Assembly (NCBI GenBank): GCA_035621215.1
Contig: CP141730.1
Location: forward strand, 1 to 64,000
Length of the DNA stretch: 64,000 nt
From: Oscillospiraceae bacterium MB08-C2-2
GTDB taxonomy: Bacteria > Bacillota > Clostridia > Oscillospirales > Ruminococcaceae
Direction: 5' to 3'
The notes below the pieces were generated by a model that searched no databases, was not told where the DNA came from, and worked only from the letters and a program-made list of their open reading frames with translations. The position numbers and the translations under genes were made by a program. Below are positions 26,407 to 36,900 of this stretch, in pieces (the stretch's first letter is position 1; each line of letters starts with the position of its first letter).

Positions 26407-27384
26407 ATGTCAACCGTGTCGGACGCTATAAAAAATGAGATACAGATTATCGAGTATGCCCAGCAGTGTGGATATACCCTGACCAGAGCCGGTCGGCAAT
26501 ACAGCCTGAAAGAACACGACAGTATCCGCATTGACCCGGAGCGTAATGTTTTTTACCGGCATTCCACCGGTACCGGTGGCAGCATCATTGATTTCGCTAT
26601 GCTAATCCATCAGGTGGATACGGCAAAGGCCATATCCATACTGCGGGGTGAGCTGACAATCGTACCGGGACAAAGCACCCTCCCAATGCACAAACCCGCT
26701 CCCTCAAAGCCAACCGGGCCACTGGAAATGCCCCCGAAGGTTGAGGGCCGCTACAAGCGGGCTATTGCTTACCTAACCAAGACCCGGGGAATCGATAGGG
26801 CCATTGTCCTGAACATGATCGAGCGCAGGCAACTTTATGAGGATGACCGCCACAACTGTGTATTTATCGGCTTTGATCAAGAGGATAAGACTGCCTTTGG
26901 CTGTATGCGGGGAACCTCTACCTACCGGAAAAAGCCTTTTCGCCGGGATTTAGAAAACAGTCAAAAGGAAATAGGATTTTATGTTGATAATGGAGCCTCA
27001 CGGCTAGTGGTCTGTGAGGCTCCTATTGATTCCATGTCTTTTATGACACTGTTAGCCCGCAATAAAGTGAACTGGAAAAAATTTGACTATCTGGCCATTA
27101 GCGGTATGTGTCTGGAAACATTACCATACCATATGGCCCGCTTGCCTCAAGATCGGCTCAGCCACGTTTATCTTGCTACAGACAACGATAAGCGTGGGAA
27201 TGAAATGCGGGTGTCCTACCGGAACCAGTTGGAGGGGCTGGAGTTCAAGGGGAAAATCATTGATAAGGTTCCTGTGCAAAAGGACTGGAACCTAGATTTA
27301 CTGGCAGCCTTTCCTCGAGAGGTACAACAGCCAAAACAGCAATATCAAAAAACAATGCAAATGGAAAGAGGTATTCAGCCATGA
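26407..27384 (+). CDS. DUF3991/TOPRIM-domain protein
   Basis: A 325-residue protein. The N-terminal part (residues about 10-85) is a CHC2-like/DUF3991-type module: EIQIIEYAQQCGYTL, then FYRHSTGTGGSIIDFAML. The C-terminal part (about 195-305) is TOPRIM-like, with LVVCEAPIDSMSF carrying the conserved glutamate and LATDNDKRGNEM carrying the DxD-like pair. Such proteins accompany relaxases in Firmicute elements and may prime or process transferred single strands. It overlaps the next gene by 4 bp. Confidence 0.82.
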   Translation: MSTVSDAIKNEIQIIEYAQQCGYTLTRAGRQYSLKEHDSIRIDPERNVFYRHSTGTGGSIIDFAMLIHQVDTAKAISILRGELTIVPGQSTLPMHKPAPSKPTGPLEMPPKVEGRYKRAIAYLTKTRGIDRAIVLNMIERRQLYEDDRHNCVFIGFDQEDKTAFGCMRGTSTYRKKPFRRDLENSQKEIGFYVDNGASRLVVCEAPIDSMSFMTLLARNKVNWKKFDYLAISGMCLETLPYHMARLPQDRLSHVYLATDNDKRGNEMRVSYRNQLEGLEFKGKIIDKVPVQKDWNLDLLAAFPREVQQPKQQYQKTMQMERGIQP

Positions 27385-27683
27385 AATTTCTCAGTTCATT
27401 CCCCGGCCTGATCTTATCGGCTAATATTCAGAGTGGGCTTGACACTGCAAAAGGTGAAATTATGGATGTCATGAAATATGGAGTCGACAAATTTGCAGTT
27501 CCCATATTGGCGGCGGTAGTCGTTGTGGTGATGCTTTTCTACATCGGAGGTGCCATTTCTCAGCATAGACAAGGTCAGGACTATCAAGAAAAGCTCAAGC
27601 CAATTGGTATTTGCCTCGTTGTTCTCGTTTTAATTGTTACCTTCCCTGTATGGGGATGGGCCATGATTGGTCAGGGTCAGTAG
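27381..27683 (+). CDS. Small two-helix T4SS subunit (VirB2-like)
   Basis: A 100-residue protein with two membrane helices (about residues 38-58 and 75-95) separated by a short charged loop, as in VirB2/TrbC pilins of T4SS. No long signal sequence is seen. The position directly before TrbL/VirB6-, VirB3- and VirB4-like genes supports a T4SS role. The assignment is by size, topology and order rather than by motif. Confidence 0.6.
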   Translation: MKFLSSFPGLILSANIQSGLDTAKGEIMDVMKYGVDKFAVPILAAVVVVVMLFYIGGAISQHRQGQDYQEKLKPIGICLVVLVLIVTFPVWGWAMIGQGQ

Positions 27684-27689
27684 GCGGCT

Positions 27690-28502
27690 ATGGAGTGGTT
27701 ATTTGATCTGTGGGCAGACCTTACGCAGAATCTGTTGCAGAAATTGGTAATGGGATATGCCGAGTTCTTGCTGGGGCTCAGCCTCAACGCTTCCACCGAT
27801 TTTTGGAACAATCCCATTATTAATCTTTTAATAGAATTCAGTGGTTGGATGAATATGATTGTCATGGTAGTATCCCTATTATTTCTCCTGTTTGACATTA
27901 TGGAGGAATCCACCGGAAGAGGGGTTGAATGGGGGATGGTTTTTCTAAATTTAGTTAAGGCCATGGTTTTTGTATTTACCAACCGTTGGGTAGCCGTTCT
28001 AGCCATGCAGCTGGGAGAGTTGATTGCTTCCTCCATTTCCTTTCGGGGGGATGTCACCGGTATAACAACGAATCTTGAAAAGCTGAATCAACTAGCCGGT
28101 AGTGCATCCAACATGATCCTTATGATTTTGGTTGTGTGCATTGTTGCCGTGATTTTTTTGTTCGTAGCCTTGCGCAGGTTCGGCGCCATGCTGCTGCAAA
28201 TCTTTACATCCTCCTTTTATATAACAGACATTATCCGAGGAGATACCAGCAAACTGGGGGAGTGGATTCGGCAAACACTGGCTATTGCCTGTACTTATGT
28301 ATTTCAGTATATGTTCTTCTATTTGGGGCTTATCTTTGTCTCTAACGGAGAGCCTATGCTGGGCATAGCATGTTGGATTTCTATCACACAGGTGGATAAG
28401 GTTTTACAAAAATTTGGCTTTAGCACTGGTGCGCAGGGGATGCTCGGAACAGTGGGACGCATGGCTGCTGAGCAAGGGTTTTCTAGGCTGGTAAAGCTAT
28501 GA
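27690..28502 (+). CDS. TrbL/VirB6-like polytopic T4SS membrane protein
   Basis: A 270-residue protein with about six membrane helices, including MNMIVMVVSLLFLLFDIM and NMILMILVVCIVAVIFLFVA, ending in a short basic tail. The layout and the place between VirB2- and VirB3-like genes match the VirB6/TrbL channel component of Gram-positive conjugation systems. Confidence 0.72.
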   Translation: MEWLFDLWADLTQNLLQKLVMGYAEFLLGLSLNASTDFWNNPIINLLIEFSGWMNMIVMVVSLLFLLFDIMEESTGRGVEWGMVFLNLVKAMVFVFTNRWVAVLAMQLGELIASSISFRGDVTGITTNLEKLNQLAGSASNMILMILVVCIVAVIFLFVALRRFGAMLLQIFTSSFYITDIIRGDTSKLGEWIRQTLAIACTYVFQYMFFYLGLIFVSNGEPMLGIACWISITQVDKVLQKFGFSTGAQGMLGTVGRMAAEQGFSRLVKL

Positions 28503-28515
28503 AAGGTGAGTATAT

Positions 28516-28815
28516 ATGGAACCAGTAAAATATGTTGTACCGCCCAGACTTAGGAGCAGAATGACCTATCTGGGCTTTAATCCAGAGGAGCTGCTTCTCA
28601 TCTTTGGTGCGCTGTTTGGAGGGATGTTCCTAACCCTATATATGACCACAGAAACAATGGAACTTCTGGGCACGCTTCTTTTCATCGTGGCAGCCTGTTT
28701 TGCTGTTCTTTGGTTCAGGCCCTCCAACGGTAAAAATGTCCTTTCGTATTTGCGGCTGTTGCACCGTTTTTATGGAAGGCCACAGACCTTCAGCTTAAAG
28801 GAGTGCGGCAAATGA
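28516..28815 (+). CDS. PrgI/VirB3-like T4SS protein
   Basis: A 99-residue protein with two adjacent helices (about residues 27-46 and 49-67) and a conserved C-terminal block (VLSYLRLLHRFYGRPQTF). PrgI/TcpE/VirB3-like proteins of this size directly precede VirB4 in Firmicute conjugation loci. The stop overlaps the virB4 start in ATGA. Confidence 0.75.
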   Translation: MEPVKYVVPPRLRSRMTYLGFNPEELLLIFGALFGGMFLTLYMTTETMELLGTLLFIVAACFAVLWFRPSNGKNVLSYLRLLHRFYGRPQTFSLKECGK

Positions 28816-31178
28816 AGAAAAATAAGCGAATAGACAACCTGATCAATTTTAGAATCTTGGAAAGCAGTGTGGCCACACCTTTTGGTGTGGCTCAATTTCT
28901 GCGTATCCTTCCACCAAACCTTTCCGTCATGACCAAATCGGAACGAGAGGCGGAAATTGATAAGCTTGAGGCACTACTGGATGCTGCTACCATACCTTTC
29001 CAAATCTTTATTATGGATAAAATCGAGGATTTGAGTGCCAACAAAGAATATTATGAAAATCTCAAGGCAGGCAGCGAATACGAATACATCATTGATTCCA
29101 TTTTGGAAAGTGTGGATAAAATTGAAAGCGACAACAGCGCTGTACAGAGGGCCTACTACCTTGTGGTCATTACAAAGGATCGTGAGGAATTTACCCTGTT
29201 TAAAAATCTGGTTGCTGAACATTTTGCTTTTTATCAGGCTGACCGACAGGAAATTGCAACCCTTCTTCGCAACTTCATTCTCCGTGAGTTTATTGGCCTT
29301 GATGTTTATGCATTGGAAACTGAGATTAAAAATTCCGCAAAGGCCAAAGATAAACGGCATGGAAAATCCACTGACCCTACTCATCTTCTGGGTGATGAGC
29401 TGAGCCGCCGCCTAACACCCCAAAAGCTTAAATTCACACCCCAGCGTGCAGTACAGAACGATTTTTACAGAAAAACTATATTGATAAAAAACTTTCCTTC
29501 CATGTTGGATACGCCCTGTTTCCTTTCCAGCATTGCGCAAATTAAAAACACAACCCTATCTATCCGACTGGGACAGATGAACGAGGTGCAGGCTGTGGGG
29601 CTTATAGACAGCCAGATGAACAACATCAAGGCTAAAGGGAATCGAGCCAAGACTTCCGAGCAGATACAGTCTGAGGTGGAGCAGGAAAGTATGCGTACCT
29701 TTTATCGAAACTTGGCTAAAAACAACTCTAAGCTCTATTTTATCAACATCTACATAGAAGTGTATGCTTCAACGGAGGAGGAGCTAAGGAAGCGCATCGG
29801 TACTGTTAAAAGTAAGCTGTCGGCGTTCCGTATTACCACTGAAAACTTGACCTATGATCAGCTGGAGGGTTTTCAGGGGGTTTACCCTCTTGGAAAGGAT
29901 GTGTTGGGCAGCAGTGCCAACAACATGCCTTCCCCCACTATTGCGGGAATGTTCCCCTTTAGTCATTCCTACCACAACGATCCGCAGGGAATCCTACTGG
30001 GATCAACAGCAGATGGGGGCCATATGTTTTTGGATTTATGGCAGAGAGTATCGGCCATCACCAACGGCAACTTTTCCATTACCGGCGATTCAGGCCAAGG
30101 CAAAAGCTGGCTTATGAAGAAGATCAACACCCAAATGATTATCCGGGGCATTACCTGTTTTTCTCTTGATCCGGACGGAGAGTACAACGAAATGTTTTAT
30201 ACTGTGGGCGGTACAGTTGTAGACTGCGCAAGCGGAACCATTAAAATCAATGCCTTTGAAATACGCAGACTGGTAAATCAAGCGGTTGACGGTGAAGATA
30301 GTGAATTGGAGGCTTTCCGGCACAAGGCTGTATTCTTCCAGCATTTGAGCTGGCTCAAGGATTTCTTTCGAGTATTGTTTCCCGAGATCACCACCAAGGA
30401 ACTGAATGCCCTTATGATTCTGACTCAGGATATGTACCGGAAATATGGCATATCTGAAAACACCGATGTATCAACGCTTTCTTCCCAGCAATATCCCACC
30501 TTTACCAGCCTCTATGAATATGTATCGGATGTACTGGAGTGTTCGGAAAATTACAACTACTCTATGATATCCACCGATATGATTAAATCCTTGCTGCTTC
30601 TTTTAAGGGATACCTATGACGGCAGCTTGGGTCTGCTGCTCAATGGCCACACCAATATTAAAAATTCCCGCATGATCAATTTTGATATCTCCCAGCTTCG
30701 TACCGGCTCAGAGGAACGGACACAGGCGGTGCTTTTCAACATTATGACCTACTGCTGGAATCGTATTTCCAGACGAGAAGAACAAATTCTCTTTGATGTT
30801 GATGAGTTGCACCTTCTTATGAACCGCAAGAATTATATTATTGCCGGTTATCTTCGGGATTTTCAGAAGAGAGCCAGAAAATATGATGCGATCATCGGCA
30901 CCGCTACCCAAAGCCTGCGTGATTTCCTTGACCCCGAAATGATGCATATAACGGCACCTCTGCTCAATAATGCAGCTTTCAAATTCATTTTTCATCCCGG
31001 CGATCTGGATCTGGAGAGAGTGCAAAATCTATTGGATCTCAGCGATGGGGAAATTACCTGCATCAAGAAACCCAAGCAGGGACACTGCTTACTGAAAGCT
31101 GGTGGTCAAAAATATTCGTTAAATGTGGGCAAGCTGCCTTACGAGGAAAGCCTTTTCGGTAAAGGCGGGGGCCGGTAA
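28812..31178 (+). CDS. virB4: VirB4-family conjugation ATPase
   Basis: The ATG at 28812 follows AAGGAG and gives 788 residues. The N-terminal half is the VirB4/TraC domain. The C-terminal half has Walker A GDSGQGKSW near residue 424 and Walker B LFDVDELHLL near residue 658, plus the conserved GTATQSLRDFL region. It should energise T4SS assembly and substrate passage at the membrane. The stop overlaps the next start by one base. Confidence 0.95.
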   Translation: MKKNKRIDNLINFRILESSVATPFGVAQFLRILPPNLSVMTKSEREAEIDKLEALLDAATIPFQIFIMDKIEDLSANKEYYENLKAGSEYEYIIDSILESVDKIESDNSAVQRAYYLVVITKDREEFTLFKNLVAEHFAFYQADRQEIATLLRNFILREFIGLDVYALETEIKNSAKAKDKRHGKSTDPTHLLGDELSRRLTPQKLKFTPQRAVQNDFYRKTILIKNFPSMLDTPCFLSSIAQIKNTTLSIRLGQMNEVQAVGLIDSQMNNIKAKGNRAKTSEQIQSEVEQESMRTFYRNLAKNNSKLYFINIYIEVYASTEEELRKRIGTVKSKLSAFRITTENLTYDQLEGFQGVYPLGKDVLGSSANNMPSPTIAGMFPFSHSYHNDPQGILLGSTADGGHMFLDLWQRVSAITNGNFSITGDSGQGKSWLMKKINTQMIIRGITCFSLDPDGEYNEMFYTVGGTVVDCASGTIKINAFEIRRLVNQAVDGEDSELEAFRHKAVFFQHLSWLKDFFRVLFPEITTKELNALMILTQDMYRKYGISENTDVSTLSSQQYPTFTSLYEYVSDVLECSENYNYSMISTDMIKSLLLLLRDTYDGSLGLLLNGHTNIKNSRMINFDISQLRTGSEERTQAVLFNIMTYCWNRISRREEQILFDVDELHLLMNRKNYIIAGYLRDFQKRARKYDAIIGTATQSLRDFLDPEMMHITAPLLNNAAFKFIFHPGDLDLERVQNLLDLSDGEITCIKKPKQGHCLLKAGGQKYSLNVGKLPYEESLFGKGGGR

Positions 31179-32188
31179 TGAAGGCCATTATAATTAAGCT
31201 CCTGCTATCCACAAAGCCAAATAAAACGGCCAAGCTGGTGGGGATTATCGCTGGAATTATACTTGGCCTTCTTCTCTTCATAGTGACTGTCTTGGGTATT
31301 GTACTGGTGGCTTTGGTGTATATTGTCAATCCCCAGATGTTTGGGGATGTATCGGATAACATACACCATCAGGCCATACAGGAGGTGAAAGCCCTGTATG
31401 CGATTGACAACGATCTGAACCTTAGCTATTTGATTATGGTTGATCTTCTGGCGGATCACAGCCTGATTCTGGATAAGGTCGAAGCGGCGCAGTTCGTAGC
31501 AGCGTATTTTGTGGAAAGACACGAAGAAGTGATCGAGGTAGAAGTAACGGTAATCAATGAACAAGGAGAATCGGAGACAGAAACAGAGGAAGAAATCATC
31601 GTATATTACCTGTTTCTCACAGAATCAGAGATTATGCAGTTAGTTATGTCCCCCCCTTTCAGCTTTGGCGATAGTGAACTGGAGGCCATGCGTAACATGA
31701 TTTATTCTGCGCCGCCATCTCAGAACAATCCCCAAGACCTGCTGCGGGGCGGTAAATATCCGGTACCCATGTGGGGTAATATCACCAGCTCCTACGGCTG
31801 GCGCATCCATCCCATCACTGGTGAGAAGGATTTCCATACAGGTATTGACATTCGGGGAACTTGGCACGATAAGATAATCACCATCGCAGACGGAACCGTT
31901 GTCCAGTCCTCCAGTGACCAGTGGTATGGAAACTTCATTCTCATTAAACACCCAGAAGGCTTCTATTCCTTCTATGCCCATCTTTCTAAGAAGTTGGTCA
32001 AGGTAGGAGATGAAGTCAGCCAAGGTCAGGTTATTGCTCTGGAGGGTGGAGAGCCGGGAGTTGACACCAATGTCGGTTACTCAACCGGCCACCATCTGCA
32101 TTTTGGAATTTACGCCAGCACCAGCCGCAGCAGTCATTTAGATCCTGTGGATTATTTATATAGCAAGGAGGAAGGAAAAGCAGCGTAG
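31178..32188 (+). CDS. Membrane-anchored M23 peptidase (conjugation wall hydrolase)
   Basis: A 336-residue protein with one N-terminal helix (about residues 20-50), an extracytoplasmic stalk, and a C-terminal LytM/M23 domain (about 190-330). The zinc motifs HTGIDI and HLHFGI are both intact. Such enzymes open peptidoglycan for the T4SS channel in Gram-positive hosts, the role of VirB1-like proteins. Coupling to virB4 supports this. Confidence 0.9.
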   Translation: MKAIIIKLLLSTKPNKTAKLVGIIAGIILGLLLFIVTVLGIVLVALVYIVNPQMFGDVSDNIHHQAIQEVKALYAIDNDLNLSYLIMVDLLADHSLILDKVEAAQFVAAYFVERHEEVIEVEVTVINEQGESETETEEEIIVYYLFLTESEIMQLVMSPPFSFGDSELEAMRNMIYSAPPSQNNPQDLLRGGKYPVPMWGNITSSYGWRIHPITGEKDFHTGIDIRGTWHDKIITIADGTVVQSSSDQWYGNFILIKHPEGFYSFYAHLSKKLVKVGDEVSQGQVIALEGGEPGVDTNVGYSTGHHLHFGIYASTSRSSHLDPVDYLYSKEEGKAA

Positions 32189-32629
32189 CTAGTTCAAATA
32201 TTGTTTCATTGCCTTAATGTTATCCTGCTCAATTCGGATCAGGTTTTCTGCCACCTTCTTAGCTTGAGGAGAGATATCCTGATGCGTATTGAGCGTTTTC
32301 GTGTTGTCTACGATTCCCATAGCACTGCCTTGAATCAGCATTTCAGCCATATGAGAAGATGTTTTATCAATCAAAGTGTTGAATTGAACGCCCATCCAAA
32401 GGCCAGTGCTTTCCATTAAATTAGAATCTCTAGGCTGTTCGCCTTGCTCTAATAAGAGGGTGGCAGCCTGCTCTTTTAATTGAGCATATTCTCCGAGAAA
32501 CCTATGCAGTGTTTGGGAGAATCTAGGGTCATCTGATTTTTCCACCAATAGTTGAGTTCCCTTAATACCCATTTCAGCATTCTGATAAACATTATTCAAC
32601 ATATTTATATCTTGCTTATTAAGATCCAT
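32189..32629 (-). CDS. Ferritin-like helical-bundle protein (spore-coat CotF-like possible)
   Basis: A 146-residue all-helical protein on the opposite strand, starting MDLNKQDINMLNNVYQNAEM. The helix pattern and motifs such as MGIKGTQLLVEKSDDPRF resemble ferritin-like four-helix-bundle families (DUF2383 or CotF-type). Metal ligands are not clear. It abuts the M23 gene end to end and is out of phase with the transfer operon, so it may be an insertion. Confidence 0.55.
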   Translation of the reverse strand: MDLNKQDINMLNNVYQNAEMGIKGTQLLVEKSDDPRFSQTLHRFLGEYAQLKEQAATLLLEQGEQPRDSNLMESTGLWMGVQFNTLIDKTSSHMAEMLIQGSAMGIVDNTKTLNTHQDISPQAKKVAENLIRIEQDNIKAMKQYLN

Positions 32630-32708
32630 ACTTTTACCACCTATTCAAGTTTCCATTAGTATTTGCAGGAATCTCTTTTATAACCAAGTTTAAGGAGTGA
32701 TAAGACAA

Positions 32709-33323
32709 TTGGATGTTTTAGAAATCTACAGGAATAGGGAGGAATTCTCACATGCGCAGCGCACCTCTGCTCTGCTGGCTCGGCTGATCCGTGAGCTCCG
32801 ACACAGCGGTCAGCTGGAGGTGCACTATACCCACGAACAGGAGGCGTGCATCTTATATGCTGCTGTCCTCCACGATCTGGGCAAGATCATGATACCGGAC
32901 AGTATCCTGCTTAAACCGGGTAGTTTGTCTCAATCAGAGTATTCGGTGATTAAGCTGCATACCATGCTTGGGGTGCAGCTTACGGAGAATTTTTTGGAAC
33001 TGACACCCCAGCAGCTGAGCTTTGCAAAAACCATTTGTATGCATCACCATGAAAAATGGGACGGCTCCGGTTACCCGGATGGACTTGCTGGAAAGGACAT
33101 ACCGTATCCTGCTCGCCTTATGGCTGTAGTGGATGTTTACGATGCTCTTACCCATACTCGGCCCTACAAGGCTCCTTACCCCGAGCCGGTTGCATTGAGC
33201 ATTTTAAAGGCAGGTCAGGGTACCCAATTTGATCCTGTAATTGTGGAGGCGTTCACATTCATCGTGCCGACCGAAAAAGCCTATAATACAGCCGTTAACT
33301 TGATGTGTGCCAGCACTTTATAA
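32709..33323 (+). CDS. HD-GYP-like phosphohydrolase domain protein
   Basis: The TTG at 32709 (MDVLEIYRN) follows AAGGAG and gives 204 residues. It consists of one HD domain: LHDLGKIMIP supplies the HD pair, and HHEKWDGSGYPDGLAGKDIP matches the HD-GYP signature (GYPDGL) of cyclic-di-GMP phosphodiesterases. The final YDALTHTRPYK block is also typical. No receiver or membrane domain is present. It could modulate c-di-GMP or another signal around the element's surface and pilus genes. Confidence 0.85.
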   Translation: MDVLEIYRNREEFSHAQRTSALLARLIRELRHSGQLEVHYTHEQEACILYAAVLHDLGKIMIPDSILLKPGSLSQSEYSVIKLHTMLGVQLTENFLELTPQQLSFAKTICMHHHEKWDGSGYPDGLAGKDIPYPARLMAVVDVYDALTHTRPYKAPYPEPVALSILKAGQGTQFDPVIVEAFTFIVPTEKAYNTAVNLMCASTL

Positions 33324-33458
33324 GAAGGCTGCCGACTGCATAAGCTTTTTATAATCCAGTTTTTCTTGGTTAGTGCCAGAAAAACGAACGGAATCTAAGC
33401 GTTTGTGCTGTCGCTTGTGCCGACAGATAAATCAGCCTGCTTTGCAGGCTGAGGTGGT
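33324..33458. other. Candidate oriT region upstream of the relaxosome genes
   Basis: CTGTCG (33408-33413) and CGACAG (33421-33426) form an inverted repeat with a 7-bp centre. CAGCCTGC/GCAGGCTG (33433-33451) forms a second hairpin. The position just before the accessory DNA-binding protein and relaxase genes is the usual place for an oriT. No nic consensus can be assigned for this relaxase type. Confidence 0.4.
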
Positions 33459-33490
33459 GGGGTATGGCATTTATGCCATACCCCTTTATC
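33459..33490 (+). terminator. Very strong terminator
   Basis: GGGGTATGGCAT (33459-33470) pairs perfectly with ATGCCATACCCC (33473-33484), followed by TTTAT. Confidence 0.88.
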
Positions 33491-33542
33491 CTGTAGCATC
33501 AGTTTTGCAGGGACACCAAAACTAAAGAAAAGGAGGAATATC

Positions 33543-33935
33543 ATGGGACTGAGTAAACGTACATACCGGATCGACGAAAATTTGGTGGATGATATTAAGT
33601 CGGTAGCCGCAGAGCTTCGCCAGAGCGAAAATCAGGTGGTAATAACCGCCCTGAAACTCTACCGGGACTACCACCACATGCAGCACAAGTCTACTTTTAT
33701 CAATGAGCAGATACTCCACGTTGTGCAGGGAACTTTACAAATGGCTGAAAATAACATCAACCGCAAAACCAACAAGCTGCTCTCAGAGCTGGCGGTTCAG
33801 GCCGCCATCCAAAATATGATACTGGCCAACAGTCTGGAGGTAAAGCAAGCGGATCTGTACCGGTACCGATTGCAAGCCCTAGATTTTTTGAAGCAGAGCC
33901 AGCGCATTTTTAGATTGGATGAGGCCAACGAATGA
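33543..33935 (+). CDS. Relaxosome accessory DNA-binding protein
   Basis: A 130-residue protein with an N-terminal ribbon-helix-helix-like segment (about residues 3-42: KRTYRIDENLVDDIKSVAAE then QVVITALKLYRDY) and a helical C-terminus. It overlaps the relaxase gene by 4 bp. MobC-like accessory proteins bind oriT and help the relaxase nick. The gene follows a strong AAAGGAGG site. Confidence 0.75.
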   Translation: MGLSKRTYRIDENLVDDIKSVAAELRQSENQVVITALKLYRDYHHMQHKSTFINEQILHVVQGTLQMAENNINRKTNKLLSELAVQAAIQNMILANSLEVKQADLYRYRLQALDFLKQSQRIFRLDEANE

Positions 33936-36900
33936 GCAGCCCCAAGCTGATCTGCAAAAGTGGGTATCTCAAAGACATCACCCACTTTTTCAATGTGCTC
34001 AACTACGCCGGGAACAAAATTGACCGGCAGCGCATTGCTTTTACAGATGGCACCACACTGGAGGTTCCGGCCGATCAGAAGATCGTGCTGACCACCGGCC
34101 AGCAGGACAGCGTGGCCGCTATCCAACTGGATTTTAAAGATGGAGGCAGCAAGCGAATCACCTATGAGGCCTACAGCAAGCTAACGGAGGCAAAGACCAC
34201 CACTGTGACGGTGCAGGAGCTGGAGACTGTGCAAGACGATGCTTTGCTTGTTAACACCGATGGGAAGCAGTATCACAAAACGGAGGATTTGGATTTTTTT
34301 CGTTATCTGGGATACATCGAGGGCAGGCCGGGTGTGGAAAAATCAGACGGCCATGGTCTATTTGGCCTTACCGGGGATATACCGGTGTCCGAAGCGGAGG
34401 AGCTGGGGGAACAGTACCACGATTCCCGAAAGTGGTCGCATATCCTTTCGTTGGATGAAGGAGATGCCCTACGCACCGGCTTCAACCAGCGGCACATGTG
34501 GGCGGCGCTTGTCCGGAACAAAGCGCCGGTGATCGCCAAGGCGTATAACATTAGCCTTGAAAATATGGTGATCAACTGCGCCTACCATGGCAACACCGAC
34601 AACCCCCATGTCCATCTGCTTTTTTACAGCAAAGACCCAAATGAAGGCTTTGTTAAAGGCGGCAAGGAGGGAATGCTGGCCGCCACTGAAAAGCTGAAAT
34701 CCACTCTGCACAACTCTATTTTTAAGGATGATACCGCAGCCCTCAAGAAAGAGAAGACTCTAACCCGGGATGCTTTGCGGGATCGAATTAAGCAGTCCCT
34801 TGGGAATCTGGCCGCCAAGGATTACAGCCAGACCGAGCTGGGAGAAAAGCTGTTTGCCCTGTCCTCCGATCTTGCCGATCTGAGCGGGAAAATGCAGTAC
34901 GAATATTTGCCGCCAGCGGTCAAGGTAAAGACAGATGATATTCTGCGCTGGATCATAGAGAAGGACAGCGACATGCAGGCTCTGTATGAAAACTATTTAG
35001 GTATTCAGGGTGAAATGATTGCACAATATGTTGCCGATCCCGCCAAAGTGCAGAAGAAACTGGAGGATTTCGCCGGGCGCTTTTTTGCGCCGGGCAAGGG
35101 GGATTTGAAGCTCTACCACAACGTTATTGTACAGGCTGCGGTAAGCGTGGGGGATTTTTCCCCGCCCGAAAACGTGGCCAGCGGCGAAGAGAAAAATGGG
35201 CATTCTCCCACGGTTGGCGGTGAGCTGTCAAGCGGAAACAATGATGATATCCCCATGCCGGGGGATTGGGATGCACCTCCAGAGAGAGAGTTCTTCCCCG
35301 GCCCGGAAATCGAGCCAGCAGCGAAGGAAGAAAAAAGCGATTCTCCCATGCCGCCTCCCGAAGTGTCAACCGGCTGGGAGGATTTTTCTTTTTCGCCCGA
35401 GGATATTCCCCCGGAACGGGAGGTCTTCTATTTTCCAGAGATAGTGCCAGCGGCGAAAGAAAGAAAAAAGGAGCTTGCCACTCAACGCCTCGAACTGTTA
35501 GCCGGCAATGAACAGCCCAGCTACAAGGCCATGGCCGAGTTTTTAAAGGATCAGCACGGGTGCCTGAACAATAAGGCCTTTTCCAAGGCTTACCGCAAAA
35601 CGCTGTCGGGGATTTTTAACCCCAAGATACCCAATACCTCCCTTCAGGAGTCTGTGCTGGGTGAAATGGAGCAGCTTCGCTCCTTTGAGAAAAAGGAGCA
35701 GTATTCCCCCGCCTGCAAAAATCATATACGCAATGTTTTCGGAATGCTCAGCAGTACGGATGGGGAGCTGGCAAACAGCATTGAGGCTATGTTTGAGGCA
35801 TCCGAGGCGGCGCTGGTGAACGAGTTTGGAAGGGTGGCTACTAAAGAGTATCTGGAAAATTTCCGACAGAATATGCACAGCCTAGAGCGCACAAATGAAG
35901 CACACAGCTACATCACCTATTTTGCTCAAACGCTGGAGGATCAGCAGTATTACCAACTGCTGGAGGCTTTTAGTGAATTTAACCGTCCGCTGAATAAAGC
36001 CCTATATAAAGGCTTCCGAAATCTGTATGATGATAAAAAGAACCGCAATGAGCTTTTGGATGTGCTGCGGGAGATCCAAACCATCAGCCCCTATCTGGAG
36101 GATGATGAGGTAAACACAAAGGTTTGTGAGCTGGTAAAGCCTCTTTTCGGCACACTGGTTCAAGATCCGGAGGTTTCCCCAGCTTTTGAGGAATACAAGG
36201 CCAATTATGGCGAGGTTCTGGACACATATATGCCGGAGCATGCTGTGGAGTACAAAAAACGTTTGGATCGTACTCTTAGGGAAGTGAAGCGGCTCATGCG
36301 GCCCCATTTCAGTATCGTGCAGTTTTCAAAAAACTATGAGCAATTTGTCTACGACCAGATAACCAGAGATAGGGAGATCCACAAAGAACTGAATAACAGC
36401 CTGTATTCTTCCCTGCGGCAATGCCTCACCGATCAGGACACTTTTTCTTCTTTATTGGTGCGCCGGGAGCTGGAGCAGTATGCTTCAACTCAGGATCAAA
36501 AACATCTGGCTGCTGTGTTTCAGTATCTCTACAATACCCATCAGAGCTTTCACACACTGGTGGACGATACCACCGAAGCCGTCTACAGGCGGCTCAAGGG
36601 TGAAATGGGAGCCGAGGTGGCCCGGACTTGGATTGAGCAGTACAAAAAGGCTTTGTTTTCCGCTGAAAGTTCCCTTTCCATGTACTGGTCTATGGGACGG
36701 TTTGCCAATACCCTGTCGGAGCAGTATTACCGGCAGATCCCTTCTAAGCACAAGGAAATCATGGGGACACTGTACAAGGCCATGCGTTACCGGCTGGGCC
36801 AAGGCCTTAACGATTCGGAGATTTTGGCACAGCTCCAAGAATTGCAAAAGGCTCTCAAAGAAGAAACACCGGATCAAGAGCAATGCGCAAAATTGGCATC

